DNA from: JAOPZW01 sp963806015
GTDB lineage: Bacteria > Actinomycetota > Thermoleophilia > Solirubrobacterales > Solirubrobacteraceae
Direction of reading: 5' to 3'
NCBI GenBank assembly: GCA_963806015.1
Contig: CAWDWM010000005.1
Coordinates: 484,396 to 548,395, forward strand
Length of the DNA: 64,000 bases
Shown here: piece by piece, positions 45,274 through 53,974 of the stretch
Layout: each line of letters starts with the position of its first letter
How positions within the stretch are numbered: position 1 is the stretch's first letter
Translations under genes and position numbers: made by a program
Notes under the pieces: generated by a model
Told to the model about the DNA's origin: nothing
Databases searched by the model: none
What the model saw: only the letters and a program-made list of their open reading frames with translations

Positions 45274-46445
45274 GCCGCCAGGCGCTCGGCCAGGTCATCG
45301 CTCAGCGCCGCGCGCCAGCGCGGGCGCCCCGCGCGCCACCCGAACAGCTCGCGCGTGGCGGGACCGCCGGCGACGCGCACCACCTCGGCCACCGCGACCA
45401 CGCGGCGGGTGCCGTCGGGCAGCCGCGCCTGATGGACGACGAGGTCCAGGGCGTCGGCGACCTGCTCGCGGATCGCCGCGTGCGGCAGCCCCACGCCGGC
45501 CATCAGCGCGAGCGTCTCCAGGCGCCGCAGCGCCTCCTCGGGCGAGCCGGCGTGGACGGTCGAGAGCGAGCCGTCGTGGCCCGTCGTCATCGCCGCGAGC
45601 ATGTCCAGCGCCTCGCCGCCGCGGACCTCGCCCACGACGATGCGGTCGGGCCGCATCCGCAGCGCGTTGCGCACCAGGTGGCGGATCGTCACCTCGCCGC
45701 GACCCTCGACGCTCGCCGGCCGCGCCTCGAGGCGCACGACGTGGGGCTGACGCAGGCGCAGCTCGAGCGTGTCCTCGACGGTCACGATCCGCTCGCCGGC
45801 CGGCACGAAGGACGAGAGCGCGTTGAGCGTCGTCGTCTTGCCCGAGCCCGTCCCGCCGCTGACGAGGATGCTCAGGCGGGCGCGCACCGCGCGCGCGAGC
45901 AGGTCGCGCAGCGGCGGCTCCCAGGTCCCCGCGGCGACCAGGTCGTCGGGGCTCATCCCGCGCGCGCGGAAGCGGCGCACGGTGAGGATCGGCCCGTCGG
46001 GCGCCAGCGGCGCGATGACCACGTTGACCCGCGAGCCATCGGGCAGCCGCGCATCGCAGAGCGGCTCGGCCTCGTCGACGCGACGGCCCAGCGGCGCGAG
46101 GATCCGCTCGATCGCGTCGCGCAGATCGCCGGCCGACGCGAAGCGGACGTCGGTGCACTCCAACTGCCCGGCGCGCTCGACCCACACCGGGCCCACCCCG
46201 TTGACCATCACCTCGTCGACCGCGGGATCGCGCAGCAACGGCTCGAGCGGCCCCAACCCGAAGGACCGCTCGGCCACCCGCGCCACCAGCGCCTCCCGCG
46301 CACCGGCGTCCAGCAGCGCCGCCTCGCCCTCCACCAGCGCCCGGATCCGCCCCTCCACGCCCCCGGACCCGTCGTGCGCCGACTCGCTCAGCAGCCGCTC
46401 GCGCAGCGCGGCGGCCAGCGCATCGAGGTCGGCGACCGGCTCCAT
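45270..46445 (-). CDS. cpaF: CpaF/TadA-like secretion ATPase
   Basis: A 391-residue ATPase of the type II/IV secretion superfamily, energising Flp-pilus assembly or DNA/protein export. N-terminal domain: FGLGPLEPLLRDPAVDEVMVNG. The Walker A is LVSGGTGSGKTTTLNALSS, with VEDTLELRLRQPHVVRLE, the Asp-box HLVRNALRMRPDRIVVGEVRGGEALDML and the His-box MTTGHDGSLSTVHAG. No pilin, prepilin peptidase, secretin or tadZ is seen in the window; only cpaF-tadB-tadC are here. Confidence 0.9.
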   Translation of the reverse strand: MEPVADLDALAAALRERLLSESAHDGSGGVEGRIRALVEGEAALLDAGAREALVARVAERSFGLGPLEPLLRDPAVDEVMVNGVGPVWVERAGQLECTDVRFASAGDLRDAIERILAPLGRRVDEAEPLCDARLPDGSRVNVVIAPLAPDGPILTVRRFRARGMSPDDLVAAGTWEPPLRDLLARAVRARLSILVSGGTGSGKTTTLNALSSFVPAGERIVTVEDTLELRLRQPHVVRLEARPASVEGRGEVTIRHLVRNALRMRPDRIVVGEVRGGEALDMLAAMTTGHDGSLSTVHAGSPEEALRRLETLALMAGVGLPHAAIREQVADALDLVVHQARLPDGTRRVVAVAEVVRVAGGPATRELFGWRAGRPRWRAALSDDLAERLAA

Positions 46446-46553
46446 ACGACCACTAGCTCCGCCTCCCCGGACCTCTCCCCCCGGGCCGGGTGCGGCCCGT
46501 CTGTACGCTGAATCGGCACTGCTGATGACGCACAAGACCGGAGAGACACAGAC

Positions 46554-47282
46554 ATGCCGAAGCCCACCATCGTCCTGGTCCACGGAGCCTGGGCCGACGC
46601 GTCCAGCTGGAACGCTGTGGCCTCCGAGCTTCAGAGCCAGGGCTACACCGTGCTCGCCCCGCCGAACCTGCTGCGCGCCGTGCCCGTCGACGCGCCCTAC
46701 ATCACCTCGTTCCTCGCCCAGCGCACCAGCGGGCCGGTGCTCCTCGTCGGCCACTCCTATGGCGGGTTCGTGATCACCAACGCCGCGGTCGGCGCCGACA
46801 ACGTCAAGGCGCTGGTCTACGTCGACGCGTTCATCCCGGACGAGGGCGAGAACGTCTTCCAGATCCTCGGCGGGTCCGGATCGGCCTTCGACATCCCCGA
46901 CCCCACCGACGTCTTCGACCTCGTCGGCTACCCGGGCGCGCCGGAGGGCGACGCCGAGGCGTTCCTCAAGCCCGACACCGTGCACAACTCCTTCGCCCAG
47001 GATCTCCCCGAGTCCGACCGCTGGCTGATCGCGGCGGGCCAGCGGCCGATCACCCTGAGCGCCAACACGACGCCGTCCGGGCCCGGAGCGTGGAAGACCC
47101 TTCCGAGCTGGGTCGTGATCGGCACCGAGGACCGCGTGATCCCGCCGGACACGCAGCGCCACATGGCGCAGCGCGCGGGCGCGACGGTCACCGAGGTGGC
47201 CGGCTCGCACGTCTCGATGGTGTCCCATCCCCAAGTCACGATCGACGCGATCCTGGCGGCGGGCGCCGCGATCGGCGACTAA
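46554..47282 (+). CDS. Alpha/beta hydrolase
   Basis: A 242-residue hydrolase of the EstC/PHB-like esterase group often seen in actinobacteria. Motifs: TIVLVHGAWADASSWN (oxyanion), VLLVGHSYGGFVI (nucleophile elbow, Ser), and catalytic His in EVAGSHVSMVSHP; the acid is likely in IGTEDRVIPPD. No signal peptide. It starts 109 bases from the divergent cpaF and ends beside a copy of the dispersed repeat. Substrate unknown. Confidence 0.85.
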   Translation: MPKPTIVLVHGAWADASSWNAVASELQSQGYTVLAPPNLLRAVPVDAPYITSFLAQRTSGPVLLVGHSYGGFVITNAAVGADNVKALVYVDAFIPDEGENVFQILGGSGSAFDIPDPTDVFDLVGYPGAPEGDAEAFLKPDTVHNSFAQDLPESDRWLIAAGQRPITLSANTTPSGPGAWKTLPSWVVIGTEDRVIPPDTQRHMAQRAGATVTEVAGSHVSMVSHPQVTIDAILAAGAAIGD

Positions 47283-47293
47283 GCGGCCTGAAC

Positions 47294-47328
47294 AGCATCA
47301 CCGAGGGAAGGGAGTCAGCGGCGCCCGG
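47294..47328 (+). repeat. Further copy of the 12.6 kb repeat arm
   Basis: AGCATCACCGAGGGAAG (47294-47310) followed eight bases on by GCGGCGCCCGG (47318-47328) repeats the pattern at 12608-12644 (and inverted at about 12780-12818) with one missing G and a slightly shorter spacer. It stands 11 bases behind the hydrolase stop, in the same orientation relative to its gene as the other two copies. Confidence 0.6.
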
Positions 47329-47499
47329 GGCGCGGGCGGAGCCCCTGGTGCGTTGAGCGCCGGCTGCAGGACGCCGCTGGCCAGCGTCCGGGCCCGAGCA
47401 TTCGTCAGCACCGACACGCTCGGCCGGCGGTGCCGCCGGGCGCCCCCATGGCCTTCGTGAACCCGCGCGGAATCACGACGGCGGCGCGCAGCTCCGGCG

Positions 47500-47709
47500 A
47501 GCCGGTCAGCGGGCGGCTGGTACGACATCGCCCTGACGACGCCGAACGACGCGACCTTCAGCCACCAGCTCGCCGGGCGCCTGGAGTCCGCCGCCCGTCT
47601 GACCAGCGACCCCCAGCTCGGGCACTCGTCACCGGAGCGGATCGGGTCTCCCCGGTCGCCGCGCTCGGCCTCGCGGGCCGTGGAGGAGCCGGCGACCGCT
47701 CCCGGGTGA
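47500..47709 (+). pseudogene. Phospholipase C C-terminal fragment (decayed)
   Basis: The frame ending at TGA 47707-47709 reads GGWYDIALTTPNDATFSHQLAGRLESAARLTSDPQLG and then a low-complexity tail. This resembles the C-terminal repeat domain of actinobacterial phospholipase C (family pattern WYDLxV…F..RxAGxxET…SDPxxG). There is no start, catalytic domain or signal, so a decayed relic is likely. The remainder of 47283-47719 contains only the short repeat and no supported gene. Confidence 0.4.
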
Positions 47710-47719
47710 AGGATGAGAG

Positions 47720-48151
47720 TTACTTCAAGCTGATGCTGTCATCGAGGACGTCGATGATCGACCTCTGTCTCGGGAGGACGGGCGTCACGGGCAGTCCGAG
47801 GCCTTCGATCCGGCGGATGAGATCGCGCCGCAGCCACTTCGAGTGCTGTTTGGGGAGCGTCGAGACGATGATCTCGTCGAAGTCTCCCTCGCGGATCGCT
47901 TGTTCGACGGCGTCGAACGGGTCCGGCCCGCCGACCAGGCCCTGCACCTTGCCTCGTGCCTCGCGCTCGAGCAGCGGGATCGCGACCTCGAGCGTCCAGT
48001 CCGCTGCCTTGCGGTTGCGGGCGTCGGGGATGAGCAGGGAGAACGTGCATCGCCCCGCCCGCGCACGGCGGCCGATTTCGTCCAGGAGCACGGGCGTCGC
48101 TGCCGTCTGGTTGGCCACGACAAGGATCCGAGTGGGGCCTGAGGACTCCAT
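47720..48151 (-). CDS. Usp-like hypothetical protein
   Basis: A 143-residue protein without signal or membrane helices. Its layout is like a Rossmann/UspA fold: TRILVVANQTAATPVLLDEIGRRARAG, CTFSLLIPDARN, VQGLVGGPDPFDAVEQAIREGDFDEIIVSTLPKQHSKWLRRDL, and LGLPVTPVLP. Such stand-alone proteins are frequent in actinobacteria and named universal-stress-like; no ATP-binding GxxG(S/T) loop is obvious. Start ATG 48151. Confidence 0.7.
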   Translation of the reverse strand: MESSGPTRILVVANQTAATPVLLDEIGRRARAGRCTFSLLIPDARNRKAADWTLEVAIPLLEREARGKVQGLVGGPDPFDAVEQAIREGDFDEIIVSTLPKQHSKWLRRDLIRRIEGLGLPVTPVLPRQRSIIDVLDDSISLK

Positions 48152-48181
48152 GGACTGTCTTCGCCGTTTGCGCGCCGGTCG

Positions 48182-48661
48182 TTGGGCCGGGCGCGTCCAG
48201 CGTCGCAGTTGCCGGCGGCCAGCGCAACGGGCGGATCTCCCATCTCGTCCCGCACGAGACTCGACCGAGGTCCTTCACATACCGGCGTCGGGATCGGTCT
48301 TGGTCACGAGAACGAACGATCGGGTTGCGGCGATCGCGTCGGCGTTCACCGCGACCGGAGGCCTTGTCGCCATCTGGGCACCGCAGACGCCGGCGAGCAG
48401 GACCGTCCCGCGATCGTGCGCGTTGCGTCGCTTCGCCACGACCAGCGACGCTTTACCCCGGCGCGAGTCCTGGGCGTCGGCGTCAGCCGCGAGCGACAGG
48501 CCGGCGGCCTGGCGGTCGCAGCCACACAAGCCGGCGACGGCGCGACGGTGGCCTGGACAAGCGCCGAGCCCGCTCAACAGGTCAAGCAGCGCCTGGCGAC
48601 CATCTCGCTGCTGGCTGAGACCGGAGCAGCAAAAGGGGGCGAGAACGCCACCACGGCCTAA
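48182..48661 (+). other. Possible ORF in a decayed stretch
   Basis: A frame of 159 codons opens here, but only its second half (from about 48400, VRVASLRHDQRRFTPARVLGV, AVAATQAGDGATVAWTSAEPAQQVKQRLATISLLAE) has coding-like third positions. No family is recognised and a start is unclear. It may be the end of an otherwise lost gene. The following 48662-49013 shows no supported gene on either strand. Confidence 0.22.
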
Positions 48662-49013
48662 CACGGCAGGGCGCGATCGTGCGCGCCAGGCACCCCCGAT
48701 CTCTTATGACGTCGGGAAACAGGGGCGGGCAGACCCCTGCCGTCGCAGCGTTGCTCCCGGCACTCCCGATGCGCTCTCGCCCGCGGCCGCGGAATGCACC
48801 ATCCGCCAAGCCACCTGCATCGCGTACGAGCGCGACACCGCGCCCGGTCTAGAACTCGTGGCTTCGATCGCCAACCGCTGCGCCCATCACGTGCCCTCGC
48901 GGATGTCTCGGCCGTGAACCGCAATCCAAGACGCGGGCGCCCGAGCGCCTGCCGGCCGCGCGGAGCGGCGGGGGCGGCCGGTGGCGCTACTCCGGGGCCG
49001 TCGGTGCGTTGAT

Positions 49014-51929
49014 GTGCCCGTGCGTCGGTCTCTCGCGCTGCTCGTCCTCGTCTTCGCCGCCGCCCTCGCGGCGTCGGGCCCCGCGTCGGCGCGGTACCTG
49101 CAGACCGGCATCGCCGACGACGCGGTCCTGCTCAACGGCGGGGAGCGGGCGGACGAGGCGGTCGCGGACTGGCGGGCCGTCGGGATCGATACGGTCCGCA
49201 TCCAGGTCTCGTGGGCGCGCGTGGCGCCGGATCCGCGCGCCGCGACGCCCCCGGTCGGCTTCCAGCCGGCCGATCCGAACGACCCGCTCTATGACTGGGG
49301 CGCCATCGACGCAGCGGTGGACCGCCTCGTCAAGGCGGGGATCAAGCCGATGCTCATGCTCGACGGCCCGCCGCCGCTGTGGGGTTCGGGCAACCCGCAG
49401 CGCGGCAATCCGCGCTACCGACCGAGTGCGCCGGCGTTCGCGAATTTCGCCACCGCGGTCGCCGGGCGCTTCGGCGCCCTGGTCGACGAGTACATCCTGT
49501 GGAACGAGCCCAACCTGCCGCTGTGGATGCAGCCGCAGGCCGCCTGCGGCGTGCATCGGTGCACGCCCGTCTCGCCGAGCGTGTATCGGGCGATGGTCCT
49601 CGCCGCCTACCCGGCTATCCACGCGGTCGACCCGATCGCGACCGTGCTCATCGGCGCGCTCGCACCGGCCGGCGGCGACCTCAGGACCAACAACGCCAAC
49701 ATGCGCCCGCTGGAGTTTCTCCGCGGGCTCGGTTGCGTCGACGGCGACCTGCACGTGGTCCGCACGGGCGCCTGCCGCGGGTTCCAGCCCGCGATCGCCG
49801 ACGGGATCTCCTACCACCCGCACAGCACGCGCCACGCGCCGAGCCAGCCGTACGCGCACCGTGACAACGCGGATCTCGGGAGCCTCAAGAAGGTCGAGCG
49901 CCTGATCGACCGCCTGCAGCGCCTGGGGCGCCTGCGCGGGACGTCGACTCCGCTCAGTCTGTGGCTGGACGAATACGCCTACCAGACCAACCCGCCCGAT
50001 CGCCTGCGCGGCGTCTCGCCCGGCGCCCAGGACCGGTATCTGCAGCAGGCCGCATACATCGCCTGGCGCGACCCGCGCGTCATGCTCCTAGCGCAGTACC
50101 TCTGGCAGGACGAGCCGGTCGCGGGCGGACGCAAGTACACCGGCTGGCAATCGGGCCTGCACGACGCCGACGGCACCCCGAAGCCGGCGCTGGCCCACTT
50201 CGACAGCCCGATCTGGTTCGACTTCCGCGCCAACATCGTGTGGGGCCAGGTCCGCCCGGGGGCCGCCCACCAGGTCGTGGTCCAGCGCCGCCTCGCGGGC
50301 GGCGCGACGAGCTGGGAGTCGATCGCCACGGTCCAGACGGGGGACGACGGGGCGTGGCAGCTCTCCACGCCGGCGGTCGCGTTCGCGACGTACCGCGCAA
50401 TCGCGGACGACGGCACCACGAGCGCGGCGATGATCGCCGTCCCGCCCGGCCTGGGCGACGACGAGGTCGCCGACGGCGGCGACGAGAACGCCCCGGTCGA
50501 GACGCGGACCGTCGGCGACACGCCGGGGGCACCGATCCCGCGCTCGTTCGCGGGCTTCTCGATGGAGTACTGGTCGGCCCAGAGTTACGTCGGCGGCAAG
50601 CGTCCCAACCCGATCTTCGCTCAGCTCGTGCAGACGCTGGCCTCCGGCGGCAACGGCGCGCCGACGATCCGCATCGGCGGCAACTCGACGGACGAAACGT
50701 GGTGGAATCCGGTCGCCGCGCCACGTCCTGCAGGCGTGGCGACCGACGTCACGCCCCAATGGCTCGGCGTCCTCGGCCAATGGGCGGGCAGCACGCGCAC
50801 GCCGATCATCCTCGGCGTGAACCTCGCAAGCGGCGACAGCGTCAACGCCGCCGCCTACGCGCAGGCGGCCGCGCAGACGCTGCCGCCGGGGACCCTGTCG
50901 GCGCTGGAGATCGGCAACGAGCCCGACCTCTACACGCGTCCGCGCGAGTTCGCGGTGGGTTCGCGCCACATCGTCCGCGGGCTACGGCGCCCCGCCGGCT
51001 ACGGCCCCGCCGACTACCGCAGCGAGCTGCAGACGTTCCGCGCCGCGCTCGCGGCCGCGGCGCCCGGCGTCCCGACGGCCGGGGGCGGCTTCGCGACTTC
51101 GGCGTGGGAGGACAGCGAGGACGACCTCCTCTCCGAGCCGGGGCCCGGGCCGATGGGCTTCAGCGCCCACACCTACGCGCTGCACACCTGCGACCGCCGG
51201 CGGGCGCGGACGGCGCTGTCCTACGCGCGGTCGCTGCTGGGCTCCAGCGCGTTCGCCCCGCCGGTGGCCCGGATGGCGCAACTCGCCGCAGTCGCCTCCG
51301 CCCACGGCGCGACCTTCCGAGTATCGGAGACGAACTCGGCCAACTGCGGCGGGGTCCGGGGCGCGAGCAACAGCGTCGCCTCGGCGCTCTGGGGCGTCGA
51401 CACGCTCTTCGCCCTCGCGAACGCCGGCGTACGCACCGTCAACTTCCACACGTTCAACGGAGCGCTCTACGCCCCGGTCGACTTCGCGGTGCGCAGGGGC
51501 CACTTCGCCGCGGAGGTCCACCCGCTCTTCTACGGCATGCTCCTCTTCGCCCGCGCGAACCCGCACGGCGCGCGGCTACTGCCTACCGGCCCGAACCCGC
51601 AGACCGCCAAGCTCAAGACGTGGGCCACGATCGATCCGGTCGGGACGCGACGCGTCGTCGTCATCAACAAGGACACGCGCCAGACCGACACGGTCGTCCT
51701 GCGCGTCCCGGGCGGTGCGGACCGCGCGCGCGTCGAGCGCCTAGCCGGGCCGTCGGTAACCGCGACACGCAACGTGACCCTGGGAGGCCTCGGCTACGGC
51801 GACGCCACGTTCGACGGCAAGCTGCGCGGCAAGCCCCTGAGTGAGCATCTCGGACGGCGCTTCGGCGCGTTCCGGCTCAGCATGCCGCCGGGCACCGCGG
51901 CGCTGGTGACGATCGCGGCCGGCGCCTAA
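49014..51929 (+). CDS. Two-module secreted glycoside hydrolase (clan A TIM barrel plus GH79-like)
   Basis: About 971 residues from GTG 49014 (GTG 48981 possible). Signal peptide VPVRRSLALLVLVFAAALAASGPASA. Module 1 (about 30-400): clan-A barrel with DTVRIQVSWARVAPD, the acid/base Glu in EYILWNEPNLPLWM (about 162) and a nucleophile candidate in LWLDEYAYQTN (about 318). A beta linker follows. Module 2 (about 505-970): heparanase/beta-glucuronidase-like, with SFAGFSMEYWSAQSYVGG, TIRIGGNSTDETWW, ALEIGNEPDLY (about 632) and nucleophile Glu in FRVSETNSANCGG (about 771), ending in a beta-sandwich. Both catalytic modules seem complete. Substrate is unknown; plant or microbial polysaccharide is plausible. 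Confidence 0.8.
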   Translation: MPVRRSLALLVLVFAAALAASGPASARYLQTGIADDAVLLNGGERADEAVADWRAVGIDTVRIQVSWARVAPDPRAATPPVGFQPADPNDPLYDWGAIDAAVDRLVKAGIKPMLMLDGPPPLWGSGNPQRGNPRYRPSAPAFANFATAVAGRFGALVDEYILWNEPNLPLWMQPQAACGVHRCTPVSPSVYRAMVLAAYPAIHAVDPIATVLIGALAPAGGDLRTNNANMRPLEFLRGLGCVDGDLHVVRTGACRGFQPAIADGISYHPHSTRHAPSQPYAHRDNADLGSLKKVERLIDRLQRLGRLRGTSTPLSLWLDEYAYQTNPPDRLRGVSPGAQDRYLQQAAYIAWRDPRVMLLAQYLWQDEPVAGGRKYTGWQSGLHDADGTPKPALAHFDSPIWFDFRANIVWGQVRPGAAHQVVVQRRLAGGATSWESIATVQTGDDGAWQLSTPAVAFATYRAIADDGTTSAAMIAVPPGLGDDEVADGGDENAPVETRTVGDTPGAPIPRSFAGFSMEYWSAQSYVGGKRPNPIFAQLVQTLASGGNGAPTIRIGGNSTDETWWNPVAAPRPAGVATDVTPQWLGVLGQWAGSTRTPIILGVNLASGDSVNAAAYAQAAAQTLPPGTLSALEIGNEPDLYTRPREFAVGSRHIVRGLRRPAGYGPADYRSELQTFRAALAAAAPGVPTAGGGFATSAWEDSEDDLLSEPGPGPMGFSAHTYALHTCDRRRARTALSYARSLLGSSAFAPPVARMAQLAAVASAHGATFRVSETNSANCGGVRGASNSVASALWGVDTLFALANAGVRTVNFHTFNGALYAPVDFAVRRGHFAAEVHPLFYGMLLFARANPHGARLLPTGPNPQTAKLKTWATIDPVGTRRVVVINKDTRQTDTVVLRVPGGADRARVERLAGPSVTATRNVTLGGLGYGDATFDGKLRGKPLSEHLGRRFGAFRLSMPPGTAALVTIAAGA

Positions 51930-52138
51930 TAGCTCCGAGACAGGGCCGAGCCGAGCGTCACGTAGCCGCGTGCTCATCGTGCGGTACCAACCTGCTTCCC
52001 TATGCCGTCTGCTCGCTCGATTGACGACCGTCATCGGCTCGATGCCAGAGCCGGGACGAGAGGGCACGCCGCAGACGCAGAACGGACGTGCTCCGCCGGG
52101 AGCCTCGCGCCGCTGCTCTGCGTTCTAGTGTCGTGGCC

Positions 52139-52915
52139 GTGGCAGATCGTCTGGCGCTCGTGAGGCGCCCCAGCAGCAGGATGGCCGAGGGCATCACGAC
52201 CCACGTCGAGCGCGTGCCCGCGGATGCCGGCCTCGCGGCCCGCCAGCACGAGGCGTATGTCGACGCGGTCGCCCACGCCGGCTGGACGATCCGTGAGGTC
52301 CCAACGGCCGACGATCTGCCGGACTGCGCGTTCGTTGAGGACATGGTGGCCGTGTTCGGCGATCTGGCTATCTTGGCGAGGCCAGGGGCCATCGAGCGCC
52401 GCGCCGAGATCCCGGCTACCCACGACGCGGTCCGCTCGCTCGGGCTCGCGGTCGCTCGGATCGAGGAGCCGGGCACGCTTGATGGCGGGGACATCCTGCA
52501 GGTGGGGAACACCGTGTACGTGGGACGCGGCGGGCGTACCAATGCCGAGGGCATCCGCCAACTCCGCCGGCATGCGGCCACCAGGGAACGCGTCGTCGTC
52601 CCTGTCGCGCTGCATCGCGTGCTGCACCTGAAATCGGCGGTGACCGCGCTACCTGACGGCACCTTCATCGCGTGGGACACATCCCTCTTTGACGCAGCGC
52701 CCTTCCCGACGATGCGACTCGTCCCCGAGGAGGCGGGGTCGCATGTAGTCCTGATGGCTGGTGGCACGATCCTCATGGCCGCTTCGGCCCCACGCTCGGC
52801 GGAGATGTTCGACGACTTGGGGTTCGACGTGATCACCGTGGACATCGGCGAGTTCGAGAAGCGCGAGGGCTGCGTCACCTGCCTGTCGGTGCTCGTCGAC
52901 GACCGCGACGCGTAG
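52139..52915 (+). CDS. Dimethylargininase-like amidinohydrolase
   Basis: About 258 residues from GTG 52139 (52133 or ATG-like 52088 also in frame). It has the pentein arrangement: CAFVEDMVAVFGDLAILARPG, RIEEPGTLDGGDILQVGNTVYVG, the His of VALHRVLHLKSAVTALPDG and the catalytic Cys near the end in EKREGCVTCLSVLV. DDAH hydrolyses N-omega-methylated arginines to citrulline and methylamines. Related deiminases share the fold, so the exact substrate is inferred. It stands alone with no obvious partner. Confidence 0.78.
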   Translation: MADRLALVRRPSSRMAEGITTHVERVPADAGLAARQHEAYVDAVAHAGWTIREVPTADDLPDCAFVEDMVAVFGDLAILARPGAIERRAEIPATHDAVRSLGLAVARIEEPGTLDGGDILQVGNTVYVGRGGRTNAEGIRQLRRHAATRERVVVPVALHRVLHLKSAVTALPDGTFIAWDTSLFDAAPFPTMRLVPEEAGSHVVLMAGGTILMAASAPRSAEMFDDLGFDVITVDIGEFEKREGCVTCLSVLVDDRDA

Positions 52916-52981
52916 GCGACCGACCGCTCCCACGCCGCGCGGAGGCTCACGACGCTTTCGCTTCCGCTCGTCCGCGAGCGG

Positions 52982-53170
52982 ATGGGGTCCGAACTGACGG
53001 TCGTCACCCTAAGCGCGCAAGGCCTCACGAACCGCGATGTCGCCACCCGCCTGTTCCTCTCGCCGCACACCGTGAGCATGCACCTGCGCCACGTGTACGC
53101 GAAACTCGGAATCAACTCGCGGGCCGAACTGGCGCGGATCGCTCTCGCCCACGAGTCCGCAGACGGCTGA
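52982..53170 (+). CDS. LuxR-type HTH fragment
   Basis: A 62-residue frame consisting of just a LuxR DNA-binding domain: ELTVVTLSAQGLTNRDVATRLFLSPHTVSMHLRHVYAKLGINSRAELARIA. The sensory or ATPase part that normally precedes it is absent. It could be a functional single-domain regulator or, more likely, the C-terminal remnant of a large LuxR regulator. The ATG lies within a sequence that has no ribosome binding site worth noting. Confidence 0.55.
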   Translation: MGSELTVVTLSAQGLTNRDVATRLFLSPHTVSMHLRHVYAKLGINSRAELARIALAHESADG

Positions 53171-53557
53171 AGGATCCGCCGCATGACACGTTCATGGGTT
53201 GTGAATCGAACCCGATAGCTCCTCGAGCCGGGTCACGGCGCAGCTGGCCTCTCGCGTGTGAGGCAAGCGCTCGCGGCTTCCATCCAACATGACAACGTCC
53301 GGGACTGTGGCACGTGACAGTCGTCCGGAGACCTGCAGCTCGACGGCAGCGTACAAAGGATCGCCAGGGCGCCGAGACGCTCAGATCGCGCGATGCGCGC
53401 ATGGATCCACATCGCACGCCGGGCCCACGTCGCGTCCGGCTTCGCGGTGCGGCCCCTTGACGCCGAAGCGCTGCGTGTCCGGCCTTTCCACGGATGCGCC
53501 GCCGGCGCCGACAGGCGACGCTCTTGGGTGACCAACGCATCGAGAAGGAGCGTCACC
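53171..53557. other. Gene-free stretch
   Basis: 387 bases without a supported frame. It contains a small hairpin (GGGTT/AACCC, 53199-53217) and otherwise unremarkable GC-rich sequence. No remnant family could be read in any of the six frames. Confidence 0.5.
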
Positions 53558-53974
53558 ATGGCCGGCGAGAGCACACCCGAAACGGCCCCCATTCAGCCGC
53601 CCCCACACCGCACCGACGACCTACTCGCGACGCTCGCCGAGCGCATCGGCGCGCGGTTCGACGCCCGGACGGTGTTCGGCGCGCCGGTCGAGCGCGACGG
53701 GGTGACAGTCATCCCGGTCGCGGCGATCCGCTTTGGCATTGGCGGTGGCGGCGGATCGGATCCGAGCAAGGGTCAGGACGGTGAGGGCGGCGGTGGCGGC
53801 GGCAGCGCCAGCGCCTCGGGCTACATCGAGATCAAGGAGGGCCGCACCCGCTTCGTCCCGGTCGTGCATCCCGCGCGCATGCTCATGCTCATCGGCGCGA
53901 TGACGCTGGCCGGCCTGGCGATCATCCGGCCGCTACTCGCCGGGCGCCGGCCGAGCCGGTTGCCTTGGAGCTGA
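53558..53974 (+). CDS. GerW/YtfJ-like protein
   Basis: A 138-residue protein with AAGGAG before ATG 53558. It has the YtfJ/GerW core: LLATLAERIGARFDARTVFGAPVERDGVTVIPVAAIRFGIG, a glycine stretch with acidic turn (GGGGSDPSKGQDGEGGGGGG), then SASGYIEIKEGRTRFVPV. The end adds a membrane helix (MLMLIGAMTLAGLAIIRPLLA), unlike the short Bacillus GerW. GerW works in spore germination in Bacillus, but homologues are found in non-sporulating actinobacteria, so no sporulation role is implied. Confidence 0.75.
   Translation: MAGESTPETAPIQPPPHRTDDLLATLAERIGARFDARTVFGAPVERDGVTVIPVAAIRFGIGGGGGSDPSKGQDGEGGGGGGSASASGYIEIKEGRTRFVPVVHPARMLMLIGAMTLAGLAIIRPLLAGRRPSRLPWS

Noticed and set aside
48275..48664. Minus-strand 129-residue ORF
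   Set aside because: It has no recognisable family, an odd composition and lies opposite a frame with at least as good codon use; neither could be supported as a gene.
53199..53222. tRNA-like T-loop (GGGTTCGATTC on the minus strand)
   Set aside because: The bases flanking the loop do not form the 5-bp T stem and no other tRNA arm can be found around it.
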